Below, in pieces: positions 9,192 to 17,622 of a stretch of 64,000 bases of DNA. The stretch is taken from NCBI RefSeq assembly GCF_022347765.1, contig NZ_JAKRFZ010000020.1, positions 26,651 to 90,650 on the forward strand, written 5' to 3'. The notes under the pieces are model-generated. The model searched no databases and was not told the origin of the DNA. It saw only the letters and a list, made by a program, of their open reading frames with translations. Position numbers and translations under genes: made by a program. Numbering within the stretch: position 1 is the stretch's first letter; each line of letters opens with the position of its first letter. This DNA comes from Pseudoalteromonas sp. OOF1S-7 (GTDB lineage Bacteria > Pseudomonadota > Gammaproteobacteria > Enterobacterales > Alteromonadaceae).

Positions 9192-9817
9192 TCAATTCTC
9201 CTTGTAAGTGATAGCCCGGATAGGAAACAAAAACCCCACTTACCAAACATTGATTATTCACGCTTATTGACAAGCAGGCACCTCAATTCTCACTCTAACA
9301 CATATCAGTCAGTGTTGAACAAAAGTTGCGCGCATTCAAAGCTATCAGAGATTAAAACTTCAACCAGTCTGATACAGCTAGACTGGATATGAAGGTATCC
9401 GTCATTTTTTCTTGGCGCCTTAGCTCACCGAAGCCAATTTGCGTCATGAGTTAGTAAATAGTTCTGTAGGTTCAGAAAACATAACCGTAAAGGGAAAGTC
9501 GAGAAAATAGCAAATTAAACCACGGCATAAAACATTGAAATTAATAATTAAATTTATTTCTAGAACCTAATTCAAGAAATAAAAATATCATTTTCGCATT
9601 GATTTTCCCATAAAGAAACCAGAGTTTCACCACTTCAGGGATAGATCTGGCGCATGTAAACCAATCACAATTAAAAACTCAAAATTACCAAACCAAAGAG
9701 TCGTATACAGTCTAGACACCTATAAAAATCCTTCATAAAGTAATCTTAAAAAGCAACATAAGCCATCATTTACTTTACCCAGGAATATTTCTTTATTTAA
9801 ACCAGATAAATATCACT
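9192..9817. other. long AT-rich intergenic region
   Basis: 626 bases between two minus-strand genes. I see no convincing reading frame, tRNA or strong hairpin. It marks a change from average to very AT-rich DNA that continues through the next gene. Confidence 0.4.
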
Positions 9818-10915
9818 TCACTCGCTTTTTGGCTTACCAAATATAACAGACAAATCTACAGAAATTGTCTTATTCTTATTCAAAGGCTGAATTCGATCAA
9901 CACTCACAAAACCATTAAAAAGCTTATACTTTTCAACTTTACCTTTGCTTTCAACGCTATCTAGCAAAATAGCTCTTTCACTTTCCAAATCATTAATTTT
10001 ATTCAACTGTTTTGAGTTAACTCCTGCGTAGTAGGAGATTATATCATCTTTTATTCTTATCTTTCTTTTGAAATCCTCAACCTGTTGCTTAATTGATTTG
10101 ATAAAGTAACGTTGCTCTCTAGTGCAACCATGATCGCTATAGCACACATCAATATAAGGTAACTGTATATATTGATAAAATATTCTTTCTATATTTTCAA
10201 ATAAGTCAGGCTCTTTACGACAGGAAACCAAAAGCTTTGTTGACTCACCATCAATTTCGGTCCGCACATCTGCATCAAGGCTTAGATTGGAGAGTAATTC
10301 ACCAAACCATTGTAAATACTGTGTACATAACACATTATAGCCTTTGGGAAATTTAAACGTACTAACAAAGATGTCTTCAATGCTTTTATCGACATAATTA
10401 AGACAAATATAGCTGTCAATGTCTTTAATCGAATTGAGGTTACAGCGTAAACAGTCAAAAATATTATTGTAAACACTGGAAGGTTCACCTCCTAAAGATA
10501 TATTGAGTTGTTTATGAAAAATTCGATGTTCAATGTAAAAATTTTCACCTAACCCTAACCCATCAATTTCATCTAAAAAATGACCAAAATTCCCAGTAGT
10601 GAGCCTATCTAAAGCATAGTTTATTTCATAATTAATTGACACTTCCCCCCCATTGATCTCGACCAGAACACTTCGTTCAAGACAATCCACCTCTTGAACA
10701 ATTTCACCTTCATATACAAATGAATCTGGGAAAAATCTCAAAGGAAGATTAAATAAACACTCCAAATCCCGTGCACCTAACGCCTTTTCACCTTCTGAAA
10801 AAACTTTGAAATCATCACCTTTATTCGCAACACGACTATAAACGACTCTCCCATCCAAAATAATCGAATATTCATCACGATTCTCATCAAATTCTGAAAC
10901 AATAAATTCCATCAT
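9818..10915 (-). CDS. orphan AT-rich hypothetical protein
   Basis: 365 residues and not recognised. It is acidic, with no signal peptide or membrane segment. A probable coiled-coil lies near residues 285-335 (QQVEDFKRKIRIKDDIIS and KQLNKINDLESERAI), ahead of a short C-terminal domain ending in LSVIFGKPKSE. Two cysteine pairs (CLRC and DHGC) are scattered. Base composition and codon use are much more AT-rich than in the neighbours, and both flanks are long AT-rich non-coding stretches. This suggests horizontal acquisition as a single gene. The first two codons are both Met, so the start may be 10912. Confidence 0.55.
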   Translation of the reverse strand: MMEFIVSEFDENRDEYSIILDGRVVYSRVANKGDDFKVFSEGEKALGARDLECLFNLPLRFFPDSFVYEGEIVQEVDCLERSVLVEINGGEVSINYEINYALDRLTTGNFGHFLDEIDGLGLGENFYIEHRIFHKQLNISLGGEPSSVYNNIFDCLRCNLNSIKDIDSYICLNYVDKSIEDIFVSTFKFPKGYNVLCTQYLQWFGELLSNLSLDADVRTEIDGESTKLLVSCRKEPDLFENIERIFYQYIQLPYIDVCYSDHGCTREQRYFIKSIKQQVEDFKRKIRIKDDIISYYAGVNSKQLNKINDLESERAILLDSVESKGKVEKYKLFNGFVSVDRIQPLNKNKTISVDLSVIFGKPKSE

Positions 10916-11295
10916 TGCACTTAACCTTTTCTTTCATATCAAACTTAAAGCAAAAATTTAAAAACTAAATTCATAGTCAAGCTTCATCCCCAAGCCTAAA
11001 AACTTGGCAATTCCAATTAAATAAAAGAAAACTCCAAATACTACTTAAATCAAACCGCCTCAGAAAAAACTTGTTAAATATAAAACAAAATATAATTACT
11101 GTTTTTATATCTTTTCCCGCCGAGTGGAACATAATTATCTAACTATTCTCGGAGTCACTTTAATTACCATGATGGATTAGCCTAAATAGAAAAAACGTCG
11201 TTAAAAACATGAAATTGTTAATACCCCACTAAAAGCCGAAATCTTTTCCGTCGGACAATCAACTCCTGAGCGTGCTCTGTCACCTTTATTCGATG
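10916..11295. other. AT-rich intergenic region
   Basis: 380 bases upstream of the orphan gene. No gene or strong structure was seen. It probably contains the promoter of the orphan gene. Confidence 0.35.
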
Positions 11296-11706
11296 CTATA
11301 AGGCTGCGGCACAGCTTTGATCATCGAATTCATATTCGTATACGGCGTGGACGCTTTCCAGCAAGACTTTATTCTCACCTGACACTCTAAAGTCTATGTT
11401 ATATTTTGCGAGTATTAGGAGCAGCGCTTCACAATTTTTGAGATTCTCTGGCTTTGGTAAAGCTTGCATGTCCATAATCGCCTGCACAGGACTGGCTGAC
11501 TTACTCTTCTTTAACTTCATAGCAAGGCTCGGCCCTGGTGGCAGATCTGATTTCTTTACCGGTGTTCCTGTAACTGTAATCTTCTGGTTCGCGTGTTGCT
11601 GTGTTACTGATTTCTCGGCGACAGGCTTATTTGAGCACGCAGCCAGGAAAAACGGGAGTATCACAATGGATAGGCTTTTAAGTCTGGCTCTAACTATAAT
11701 ATTCAT
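11296..11706 (-). CDS. small predicted lipoprotein
   Basis: 136 residues starting MNIIVRARLK at 11706. A longer frame to 11895 is open but its extra 63 residues are not needed; with this start the protein has a clean lipoprotein signal (VILPFFLAAC, cleavage before Cys). The mature part has a Lys/Pro-rich linker, then a small domain (NCEALLLILAKYNIDFRVSGENKVLL) ending YEYEFDDQSCAAAL with two cysteines. No family recognised. It is expected to be anchored in the periplasmic face of a membrane. A short hydrophobic frame precedes it. Confidence 0.55.
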   Translation of the reverse strand: MNIIVRARLKSLSIVILPFFLAACSNKPVAEKSVTQQHANQKITVTGTPVKKSDLPPGPSLAMKLKKSKSASPVQAIMDMQALPKPENLKNCEALLLILAKYNIDFRVSGENKVLLESVHAVYEYEFDDQSCAAAL

Positions 11707-11731
11707 CTTATTTATTCCGTTTTTAACAGGT

Positions 11732-11887
11732 TTACTGATTTCCGTCAGGCATACTGTCACTTTCTCTCTCGTTATTAGTAATCCCGCAGGGGCTTCGGGC
11801 ATTATCAAGCAAGATAAAAACCAACACAATGATCGCGCCAATGACCGGCAAAGTCCATACAATGATTGACAGAGAAAGTTTTGAAAT
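11732..11887 (-). CDS. possible small single-helix membrane protein
   Basis: A 51-codon frame lies just upstream of the lipoprotein. It contains a convincing transmembrane helix (SIIVWTLPVIGAIIVLVF) followed by a short polar tail ending SDSMPDGNQ. The helix resembles the PLDc_N-type small membrane segment. No ATG, GTG or TTG precedes the helix in frame; an ATT at 11887 sits behind GGAG, so initiation would be at a rare codon or the gene is decayed. This is a tentative call. Confidence 0.3.
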   Translation of the reverse strand: MSKLSLSIIVWTLPVIGAIIVLVFILLDNARSPCGITNNERESDSMPDGNQ

Positions 11888-11907
11888 AACTCCAAACCTT
11901 CATAAAT

Positions 11908-12381
11908 TTAGGCCAGCACTTGCCTCATTTTACGGCCACCAACGGCTATCAAGCCGTTTTTTTGGTAAAACTTTAAAGTTCGCTCAAACTCAGGTAGAGG
12001 TGGCGTACACAATTCGATGCATGACCACTCATGCTCTTTCCCGTATCTGTTAACTTGTTCGAGTAACTTTGCGCCTAACCCGGCTTTTCTGAATTCAGGC
12101 ACAACATAAAACTCCTGGATAACACCAATTTTACCACCCGCATATAAGGCATACGTTTCTGTTATCGTGGCAATTGCAACCGGATGGTGCTCATGCATGC
12201 CAATTATTGCTGAATACTTACCATCAATAATTAGCTTTCTACATCTTTGGCTGGTTTCCCTGAGATCAATGTTAAAATGTTGAGCCTTTGTCTTTTCACA
12301 AATTTCAGTGGTAAGCGCCACGACCAAAGTGCTTATTATTGCTGAGTCTTCTGGTTTTGCTTCTCTAAACTCGAATTCCAT
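11908..12381 (-). CDS. GNAT family N-acetyltransferase
   Basis: 157 residues covering the whole GNAT fold. The strand VIQEFYVVPEFR is followed by the acetyl-CoA pyrophosphate loop KAGLGAKLLEQV (R/Q-x-x-G-x-G/A pattern). A further strand CIELCTPPLPEFERTLKFYQKNGLI has the usual Tyr in the last helix. Such enzymes acetylate amines on small molecules, antibiotics or proteins; the substrate is unknown. It is the last gene in transcription order of the suggested cassette array. Confidence 0.85.
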   Translation of the reverse strand: MEFEFREAKPEDSAIISTLVVALTTEICEKTKAQHFNIDLRETSQRCRKLIIDGKYSAIIGMHEHHPVAIATITETYALYAGGKIGVIQEFYVVPEFRKAGLGAKLLEQVNRYGKEHEWSCIELCTPPLPEFERTLKFYQKNGLIAVGGRKMRQVLA

Positions 12382-12451
12382 AATTAAACTCGATTATTCC
12401 TGGCGTCGCACATCCATGACGCAGCTCTGCCGCGCCCGTCGCATGCATTTG

Positions 12452-12862
12452 CTATATATTTACAGATATTACCCCTGCAACAAACAAAATTGTTGCAATG
12501 AGCACTCCATTAAAGGGCGTTTTAAACCAATACTTTTTAGCAAGTATTAAATAGGACAACCCCACAACTACAGGTAGATACAAAAACCAGATTGAGTGTT
12601 GGATCACCTCAAAATGAAAAACAGTAAGGGGAATATAAATTCCTGCGAATATCATCGCTCCCAGGCTGTGGCTCGCATTGAACCCGACCCACGCATTCCA
12701 TATCGTGGTTTGTCTCGTAAGTAGTGGTGATGTGCTTTTCATCGATTCTTTAACAGAGGGATCAACCGTATCGAACCTGTTGGTGAAGAACGTGAACAAC
12801 AAATGAATCGTGCCTAAAACTCCAAATATCAGGGCGCCGGAAACAATAAAAACCTTTGCCAT
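12452..12862 (-). CDS. small four-helix membrane protein (LIC_13387-like)
   Basis: 136 residues with four hydrophobic helices. The first (IVSGALIFGVLGTIHLLFTFF) is followed by a polar loop, then the striking WNAWVGFNASHSLGAMIF motif and two more helices. The WxGFNxSHSLG-type motif is what I recall from a small family of uncharacterised membrane proteins (LIC_13387-like). The start at 12862 has a Shine-Dalgarno-like AAGGAG just upstream on the minus strand. It sits directly after an attC-like site, consistent with being a cassette gene. Function unknown. Confidence 0.55.
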   Translation of the reverse strand: MAKVFIVSGALIFGVLGTIHLLFTFFTNRFDTVDPSVKESMKSTSPLLTRQTTIWNAWVGFNASHSLGAMIFAGIYIPLTVFHFEVIQHSIWFLYLPVVVGLSYLILAKKYWFKTPFNGVLIATILFVAGVISVNI

Positions 12863-12890
12863 TAGCAGTTACTCCTTAAACATATAATGC

Positions 12891-12969
12891 CTTATAAGGC
12901 GTGAAATGTTTGGCTAAAACTAACCACTAAAGGAGCAAAAGCCAAACAGTATGAAAACGTGCTTTAGCT
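12891..12969 (-). repeat. attC-like site (degenerate)
   Basis: On the minus strand an AGCTAAA box (12963-12969) and an ATTATAT box (12891-12897) enclose paired arms AGCCAAACA/TGTTTGGCT (12940-12948 with 12907-12915). The site ends about 30 bases before the next start codon, as an attC junction would. Confidence 0.5.
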
Positions 12970-13301
12970 TATATGAATACGTAAATAAATCAAAGTATTA
13001 ACATTGGCGAGACACAAGTTTGCTAACCGCTCATTACTTTCAGTCCGTTCAATTGAAACACTTTTCCGGCACAATCGTTTAATGCGCTACAACCGGCAAG
13101 CTTGGCATATACTGTTGCGGTGCAATCAAGCCCGCTCGGTCAAAACCAGTAATCTTGCAGCTTATAAGCGCTTTGCTGCGAGAAATTGTGACTGTTAAAG
13201 GTGATAATGGCCGAGTCAAAGTGACGCTAAACCTACCTGGTGATACTCACCAGGTCAGAACTGTTTTTGTTGAATTCAAATATGGTCTCTTATCAATCAA
13301 T
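12970..13301. other. non-coding stretch inside the cassette array
   Basis: 332 bases between the DUF4365 stop codon and the next attC-like site, with no convincing gene. It contains a perfect hairpin with 9-base arms (13235-13243 and 13247-13255, loop of 3) 47 bases after the gene. This may be a transcript end or part of a gene-less cassette. Confidence 0.45.
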
Positions 13302-14147
13302 TCAATATTCGGGGTATTTTTCTTCAAATATACTGTATAAGGTCCGGTTTGTACCTGAGACCATCCATTGCTTTCGGATCTCAAAACCATAATCGACATC
13401 AATATCTTTAACGACACCGATAAAACAAGATATATACATTTTCACAACATTAAATTTATATTTAGTGTTAGCATATTGAGTTGAAAGGTTTTTAACTTCC
13501 GTTCCATATGCATATTCAATAGCATCGAATTTACCAAAGAAGCTGTCAAAGCGTGAGATGTAATCTTCTAAATCACAAAGATCTATTTGCAGAGATACAG
13601 GATCTGCTTCAATCTCACCATCGACAAGAAACTTGCTACTTAACGTGTCACACTCGATATTAAAGTTGATACACATTGCATCTAGCACTGAAGCTTGCTT
13701 CATGTATATCAGACTCTTAAACTTGGCTTTGTCAGTGACATCAATCTCATTGTCAGGTGAAAAGGAAATTTGTACTTTCCCACTCGCGTTAGACTTTGCT
13801 TTATCAATATAACCAGAAATACTTCCGTCGTTGATTAACTTCCAATATATTTTGGGTTCTTCATCTAAAGTAATTGACACCAGAATGACAGGATCTTCAA
13901 TCGAAGCCCAATACTCAAGGTTATTAAGTTTAACCTGAACATTGGGCTCATTACCCTGGCTGGTTTTCACCTGAGCACCGATAAACATCCCCAGTGAATG
14001 ATTTTTTTCGTCAAAGAGTTCAATTTGAGCATCAATTCCTACATCAATGTCCAAAAGTCTACAGGGCCATCCAAAGAAATTACAAATCCAGTATGAGAAA
14101 TAAAATTCACCAGCTTTGCCATGGGATGCTTTAATATCAAACTTCAT
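13302..14147 (-). CDS. DUF4365 domain protein, restriction-endonuclease-like fold
   Basis: 281 residues. The N-terminal half has the DUF4365 arrangement: KAGEFYFSYWICN helix, RLLDIDVGIDAQIELFD strand pair, then FIGAQVKTSQGN and a helix LNNLEYWASIEDPVILVSI. The D-x-Q-I-E and A-Q-V-K residues fit the D...(E/Q)xK core of PD-(D/E)xK nucleases, to which DUF4365 is generally assigned. The C-terminal half is not recognised. Family members often occur beside defence or NTPase genes; this copy stands alone in the cassette array. Nuclease activity is inference. The gene is AT-rich, like other cassettes here. Confidence 0.7.
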   Translation of the reverse strand: MKFDIKASHGKAGEFYFSYWICNFFGWPCRLLDIDVGIDAQIELFDEKNHSLGMFIGAQVKTSQGNEPNVQVKLNNLEYWASIEDPVILVSITLDEEPKIYWKLINDGSISGYIDKAKSNASGKVQISFSPDNEIDVTDKAKFKSLIYMKQASVLDAMCINFNIECDTLSSKFLVDGEIEADPVSLQIDLCDLEDYISRFDSFFGKFDAIEYAYGTEVKNLSTQYANTKYKFNVVKMYISCFIGVVKDIDVDYGFEIRKQWMVSGTNRTLYSIFEEKYPEY

Positions 14148-14199
14148 TATTATCCTACTTCATATATTGTCAGCGTGTTGGGGTTGACCTGCACAAACC

Positions 14200-14266
14200 G
14201 ATTAACCTAAGCAAATAATAAGATCATGGGTAATCGCGACATTCTACACAATGTGCTTTAAGTTTG
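14200..14266 (-). repeat. possible degenerate attC-like site
   Basis: Directly after the GFA stop codon the minus strand has AACTTAAAGCA, partly complementary to TGCTTAGGTT about 50 bases later. The core boxes deviate from consensus, so this is weak support only. Confidence 0.25.
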
Positions 14267-14267
14267 G

Positions 14268-14684
14268 TCACACCTTATGTGCAAAGTAAGCCATGATCTC
14301 TTCTGTGGTCATTTCCTTTGTCTCGTTGGCAAAACAATAGTAGGGCGGGCGCATATCACTAAAATACTGCATATCCATCTCCAACCCGGCCAGATTTGGA
14401 AATAAACCCACCGGCATATTGTACTCACCTGTTTCTTTGAACTTAAAAAATAGGTGTGTACCACACTCAATACAGAAACCACGTGAAGCCCAGGAAGACG
14501 ACTCGTACATTTTGACCTTATCTTCCCCCTCCAGTGTCACGTCAGTACCACATTTCAAAGCAAAGAAAGGCGCACCACCCCAGGTTCGACAAGACTGACA
14601 GTGGCAAACCGTAAACTTAGGATTAATGTTTTGTGCCGTAATTTTCACGGCACCACACAGGCAATTAGCCTCTGAGCAGGACAT
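14268..14684 (-). CDS. GFA/CENP-V family zinc protein
   Basis: 138 residues matching the glutathione-dependent formaldehyde-activating (GFA) fold. The zinc-binding cysteines are present: CLCGAV, CHCQSC and GFCIECG. The family was named from Gfa, proposed to bind S-hydroxymethylglutathione, but most short homologues have no proven reaction. Length is typical. Stand-alone GFA genes are common integron cassettes, which fits its place between two attC-like sites. The start is preceded by AAGGAG on the minus strand. Confidence 0.88.
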   Translation of the reverse strand: MSCSEANCLCGAVKITAQNINPKFTVCHCQSCRTWGGAPFFALKCGTDVTLEGEDKVKMYESSSWASRGFCIECGTHLFFKFKETGEYNMPVGLFPNLAGLEMDMQYFSDMRPPYYCFANETKEMTTEEIMAYFAHKV

Positions 14685-14707
14685 GGAATAACTCCTTTTT
14701 TAAATAC

Positions 14708-14808
14708 ATATAACGCCGAATACAAACAGCGGAAAATAACAGGACAAAATTAACAAAAATGAGCACCAGCTATATATTTTTCCTCAATGCCATAATTGCT
14801 TGTTAGGT
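14708..14808 (-). repeat. attC site
   Basis: The minus strand reads ACCTAAC (14802-14808) directly after the GNAT stop codon, and GTTATAT (14708-14714) 23 bases before the GFA start. Partly complementary arms with GGAAAAATA and TTATTTTCC lie between. Total length is 101 bases, within the known attC range. Confidence 0.7.
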
Positions 14809-15291
14809 TTAGAGTTTTCGCCACATCAATTGCGCATCAGTACCATAACTTTTGCACACGCTTTCTGACAACGGTTTAAAACCTTGCCTTTGCCAAAACA
14901 AACTTGAATTCTGGACTGAAACCAATCTTATTTCTCTGAAACCCGAACCAGTTGCAGCCTCAATCAGATGCTTCATCAGCATTGAGCCGATGCCTTGACC
15001 AAATGAGGAGCTGGAAACTGCCAAGTCATGAAGAAACAAGATGTCCCCTTCAGTATCTGCAGGTAAGGCGTTAAACAGCTTCGGGGGCTGCTCTTTATTC
15101 CAGGAGTGTGCTAATAAATAACCCTTTAGCTCTTGCCTGTCTCGATAGATAAAACAACAATTGGGGGTTCGATTCCATTTATCCTTTAACACGTCAACAC
15201 TTTCAGGTTCAACAAGCAGATAGACCTCTGCTTGTAGTGCCAGTATGTCAGGCCACGCTGATTCCCTGATTATTTCTATCGACATACTCAA
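14809..15291 (-). CDS. GNAT family N-acetyltransferase
   Basis: 160 residues. The GNAT core is visible: FLHDLAVSSSSFGQGIGSMLMKHLIEAA contains the catalytic-type strand and the GQGIG acetyl-CoA loop. It is followed by FREIRLVSVQNSSLFWQRQGFK with the WxxxGF ending usual in this superfamily. The substrate is unknown. The stop codon touches the R'' box of an attC site, so this is a typical cassette gene. It is unrelated in sequence to the other GNAT gene of the array. Confidence 0.85.
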   Translation of the reverse strand: MSMSIEIIRESAWPDILALQAEVYLLVEPESVDVLKDKWNRTPNCCFIYRDRQELKGYLLAHSWNKEQPPKLFNALPADTEGDILFLHDLAVSSSSFGQGIGSMLMKHLIEAATGSGFREIRLVSVQNSSLFWQRQGFKPLSESVCKSYGTDAQLMWRKL

Positions 15292-15307
15292 CTCTAAAAT
15301 ACTCTTG

Positions 15308-15405
15308 GTCTAATGCCTTAGCATGGGGAAAATATAGCTTTCTAGAATAAGCAACAAAGGAGCGAAACCTAACTGTACCTTTCCTTATTTAACACCTTGC
15401 TAGAT
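15308..15405 (-). repeat. attC site
   Basis: On the minus strand ATCTAGC (15399-15405) abuts the FRG gene stop codon and ATTAGAC (15308-15314) lies 17 bases before the GNAT start. AATAAGGAAAGG and CCTTTGTTGCTTATT between them can form an imperfect stem. Length is 98 bases. Confidence 0.6.
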
Positions 15406-16188
15406 TTAATATTTAGCTGTTATCAAATGCTTATTACAATATTCAGATGCACCCGTTAAATCTGGAAACAAAGTAGAGTGATTGATGTTCATCCTATTTA
15501 AATATCTCAAACAATCTTGAACACCTTCTGATGGTATATTTATTTTTAATAGCTCTAACACATTTTTTTGTCCGGGGTGTGACTTTATCCACGTTTCTAG
15601 ATCAATGTTGTTAGGACCTCTAGTAAATAGACCTCTTTGGTTAACTAAGCGACTATTTTCATCTGATAACGGTCTAACTATTTTTACAGTTGGCTTTTTA
15701 TTGTTAACCAGCTTCACGTCATTTTCTCGTATGTATTGATTGTTTTTATTGATAATCCCTTGTGACAATGAAAAAACTGAAAAGAGTTCATGGTTCTCCT
15801 TATGAGCAACAGAGGCAGCAAAGTATAATGCTACAAAAGGAGACTCAGTCCAATCTAACAAAGGTGTTGCTAAACCATGGTGTTGTCCTAATGCCCACCA
15901 GTCATTATCAGTTTTTAAGTCTGGCGGGTTTGCTCCTCGTCTTCCTCGAGTTTCATATTTAAAGTTTTTAAGGTGTTTTTTTCTTTTTGACGAAGTTGGA
16001 CTTTTAACAATACGATCTAGTGTGGGTTCAAGCTTCCATTCACTGCTACCGTGCCCTCTATAAACATAGCTTGTATAATCCAACATTTCTTGGTTTATAT
16101 AATCAGAGAAATATTTCCAAGAGCTTAAATTAATTTCTATAAACCCTTTATCAAAATTCTCTTCGATCCATCTTGGTTTTCTAGCCAT
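15406..16188 (-). CDS. FRG domain-containing protein
   Basis: 260 residues from the ATG at 16188, which has GGAG 7 bases upstream; a TTG one codon earlier is possible. The FRG domain is clear: YVYRGHGSSEWKLEPTLDR near residue 42 gives the family its name (F/Y-R-G). ALGQHHGLATPLLDWTESPF and ALYFAASVA near 105-130 are the second conserved block. FRG proteins are uncharacterised enzymatically but are recurrent in phage-defence islands and abortive infection-like genes. It is a lone cassette gene here. The attC site follows its stop codon directly; upstream it is separated from its neighbour by an IS4-family element. Confidence 0.82.
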   Translation of the reverse strand: MARKPRWIEENFDKGFIEINLSSWKYFSDYINQEMLDYTSYVYRGHGSSEWKLEPTLDRIVKSPTSSKRKKHLKNFKYETRGRRGANPPDLKTDNDWWALGQHHGLATPLLDWTESPFVALYFAASVAHKENHELFSVFSLSQGIINKNNQYIRENDVKLVNNKKPTVKIVRPLSDENSRLVNQRGLFTRGPNNIDLETWIKSHPGQKNVLELLKINIPSEGVQDCLRYLNRMNINHSTLFPDLTGASEYCNKHLITAKY

Positions 16189-16227
16189 CAATTACTCCAA
16201 ACTTCAAATTAAACCTAATGCCCTACA

Positions 16228-17546
16228 CTGAGGGATCCCCTGGCAATTATATTTTAAATCAATATGATGGACACACTCGGCATTGTTTTATCTAATCTAT
16301 TTCGCCAAAGACCAAATAGATAACAATACCATGCGTGATATCACCATCCTACACGATATGCTCAGAAAAAACTGCCCCCAAATTCATGCCCGGCGCCTGG
16401 ATTCATTAATGCCAGCAACTGAGACTTTGCTCGATAGCAAGCAGCTCTCATTTACAGAGCTGGGCCGAAATACGAAAGGCCCTGTCGCTGCCAAGTACAA
16501 CAATAAACATATGAACCGACTGCTTGGCAACACCGCTATGCATAACGATCGACTTGCTATTTACCGCTTCCATGCGCGCCTGATATGTGGCGCTAATCCC
16601 ATGCCTATCTTGCTGGTCGACTGGGCCGATGTGCGAGAACAACTGCGGCTGATGACGTTGCGTGCTTCCGTCAGCATTCAAGGGCGCTGAATGATCGTGT
16701 ATGAACGCACTTTCACCTTTGCTCAATACAATTCGCCTAAGTCCCATCAATTGTTCCTTGATGAACTCGCCAGTATCCTGCCTGATAAATGTATTCCACT
16801 CATCGTGACCGATGCCGGCTATCGAAATACCTGGTTTCGACAGGTCGATAAAAAAGGTTGGTTCTGGCTCGGGCGGGTGCGTGGTAAAGTCACTTATCAG
16901 AATGATAACAGCGAAGATTGGCATTTAAATCAGGCACTTTATCCATCAGCAACTCCTCGTGGACGTTATATTGGAGAAGTAAAGCTTGGGCGAAAAAGCC
17001 CAATTAGCTGCCATCTTCATTTATATAAAGCCAAACAACAAGGCCGTACTGACAGGCGCTCTTCAAAGGCTGGCAGGCATCATACCGCACAAAAAAGTTA
17101 TCGGACTGGCAGTAAGGAGCCTTGGCTATTAGCCACTAACCTGCCCGCAGAATTGTTCAAACCCAAACGTGTCGTCTCACTTTACGCCAAACGCATGCAA
17201 ATCGAAGAAAGCTTTCGAGATCTGAAAAGCCTCCAATACGGTATGGGCCTGAGACGTAGTAAAAGCCGATACCCCAGCCGGCTCGATATACTGCTATTAC
17301 TCACCTTGCTAGCGACGATTACTCTCTGGTGGACCGGCCTGTATGCTCAGCACTCAAATTGGCAACGAAAGTTCCAGGCAAATACAATCAGAGATCGTGC
17401 TGCGCTGTCGACTGTCAAGCTTGGTAAAGAGGTTAGGCGACGAAGCGATCATGTTATGATCAGGAAGCAGTTACACTGGGCTATACGTGAATACGTGCGC
17501 TTGATACATCAACTAGGGAGGCCTGAATTATGAGGGGTTCCCCCAG
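16228..17546 (+). mobile_element. IS4-family insertion sequence, decayed
   Basis: About 1.32 kb. The left end reads CTGAGGGATCCCCT (16228-16241). The complement of the right end reads CTGGGGGAACCCCT (17533-17546), so the two are imperfect terminal inverted repeats. Between them lies an IS4-type DDE transposase read on the plus strand and broken by an in-frame stop. I find no 9-12-base target duplication, which suggests deletion at one side after insertion or slightly wrong ends. It interrupts the cassette array and its right end lies 2 bases from an attC-like site. Confidence 0.75.
16331..17533 (+). pseudogene. IS4-family transposase with premature TGA stop
   Basis: The frame from ATG 16331 (or 16283) stops at TGA 16688-16690, and the same frame continues from ATG 16691 to 17533. 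The two parts make one transposase in register. The DDE elements are present: LLVDWAD in the first part, LIVTDAGYRNTWF in the second, and the IS4 Y-R-E-K signature YAKRMQIEESFRDLKS near the C-terminus. The break falls between the first Asp and the second Asp (after SIQGR, before MIVYERTF), so neither half alone has the full catalytic site. Stop-codon readthrough or two-chain complementation cannot be excluded but inactivation is more likely. Confidence 0.8.
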
Positions 17547-17548
17547 CA

Positions 17549-17622
17549 GCTCAACTAAACGGAAAAACTTGTTGAGCTATAATCGCGAAGTGATGGCCCA
17601 ATGAGTTTTTTCCGCTTTGAGT
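17549..17622 (-). repeat. attC-like site abutting the IS
   Basis: On the minus strand ACTCAAA (17616-17622) and GTTGAGC (17549-17555) enclose complementary arms with GCGGAAAAAA and GTTTTTCCG. The site is 74 bases long. The IS right end starts two bases beyond. Confidence 0.5.

Noticed and set aside
11396..11869. Plus-strand frame of 157 codons opposite the lipoprotein
   Set aside because: No ribosome site, and antisense to a gene with a clean lipobox.
12382..12451. A further attC site between the small membrane protein gene and the GNAT gene
   Set aside because: ATATAGC follows the stop codon and TGCGACG occurs twice, but no convincing partner box or consistent stem was found, so it is not listed as a site.
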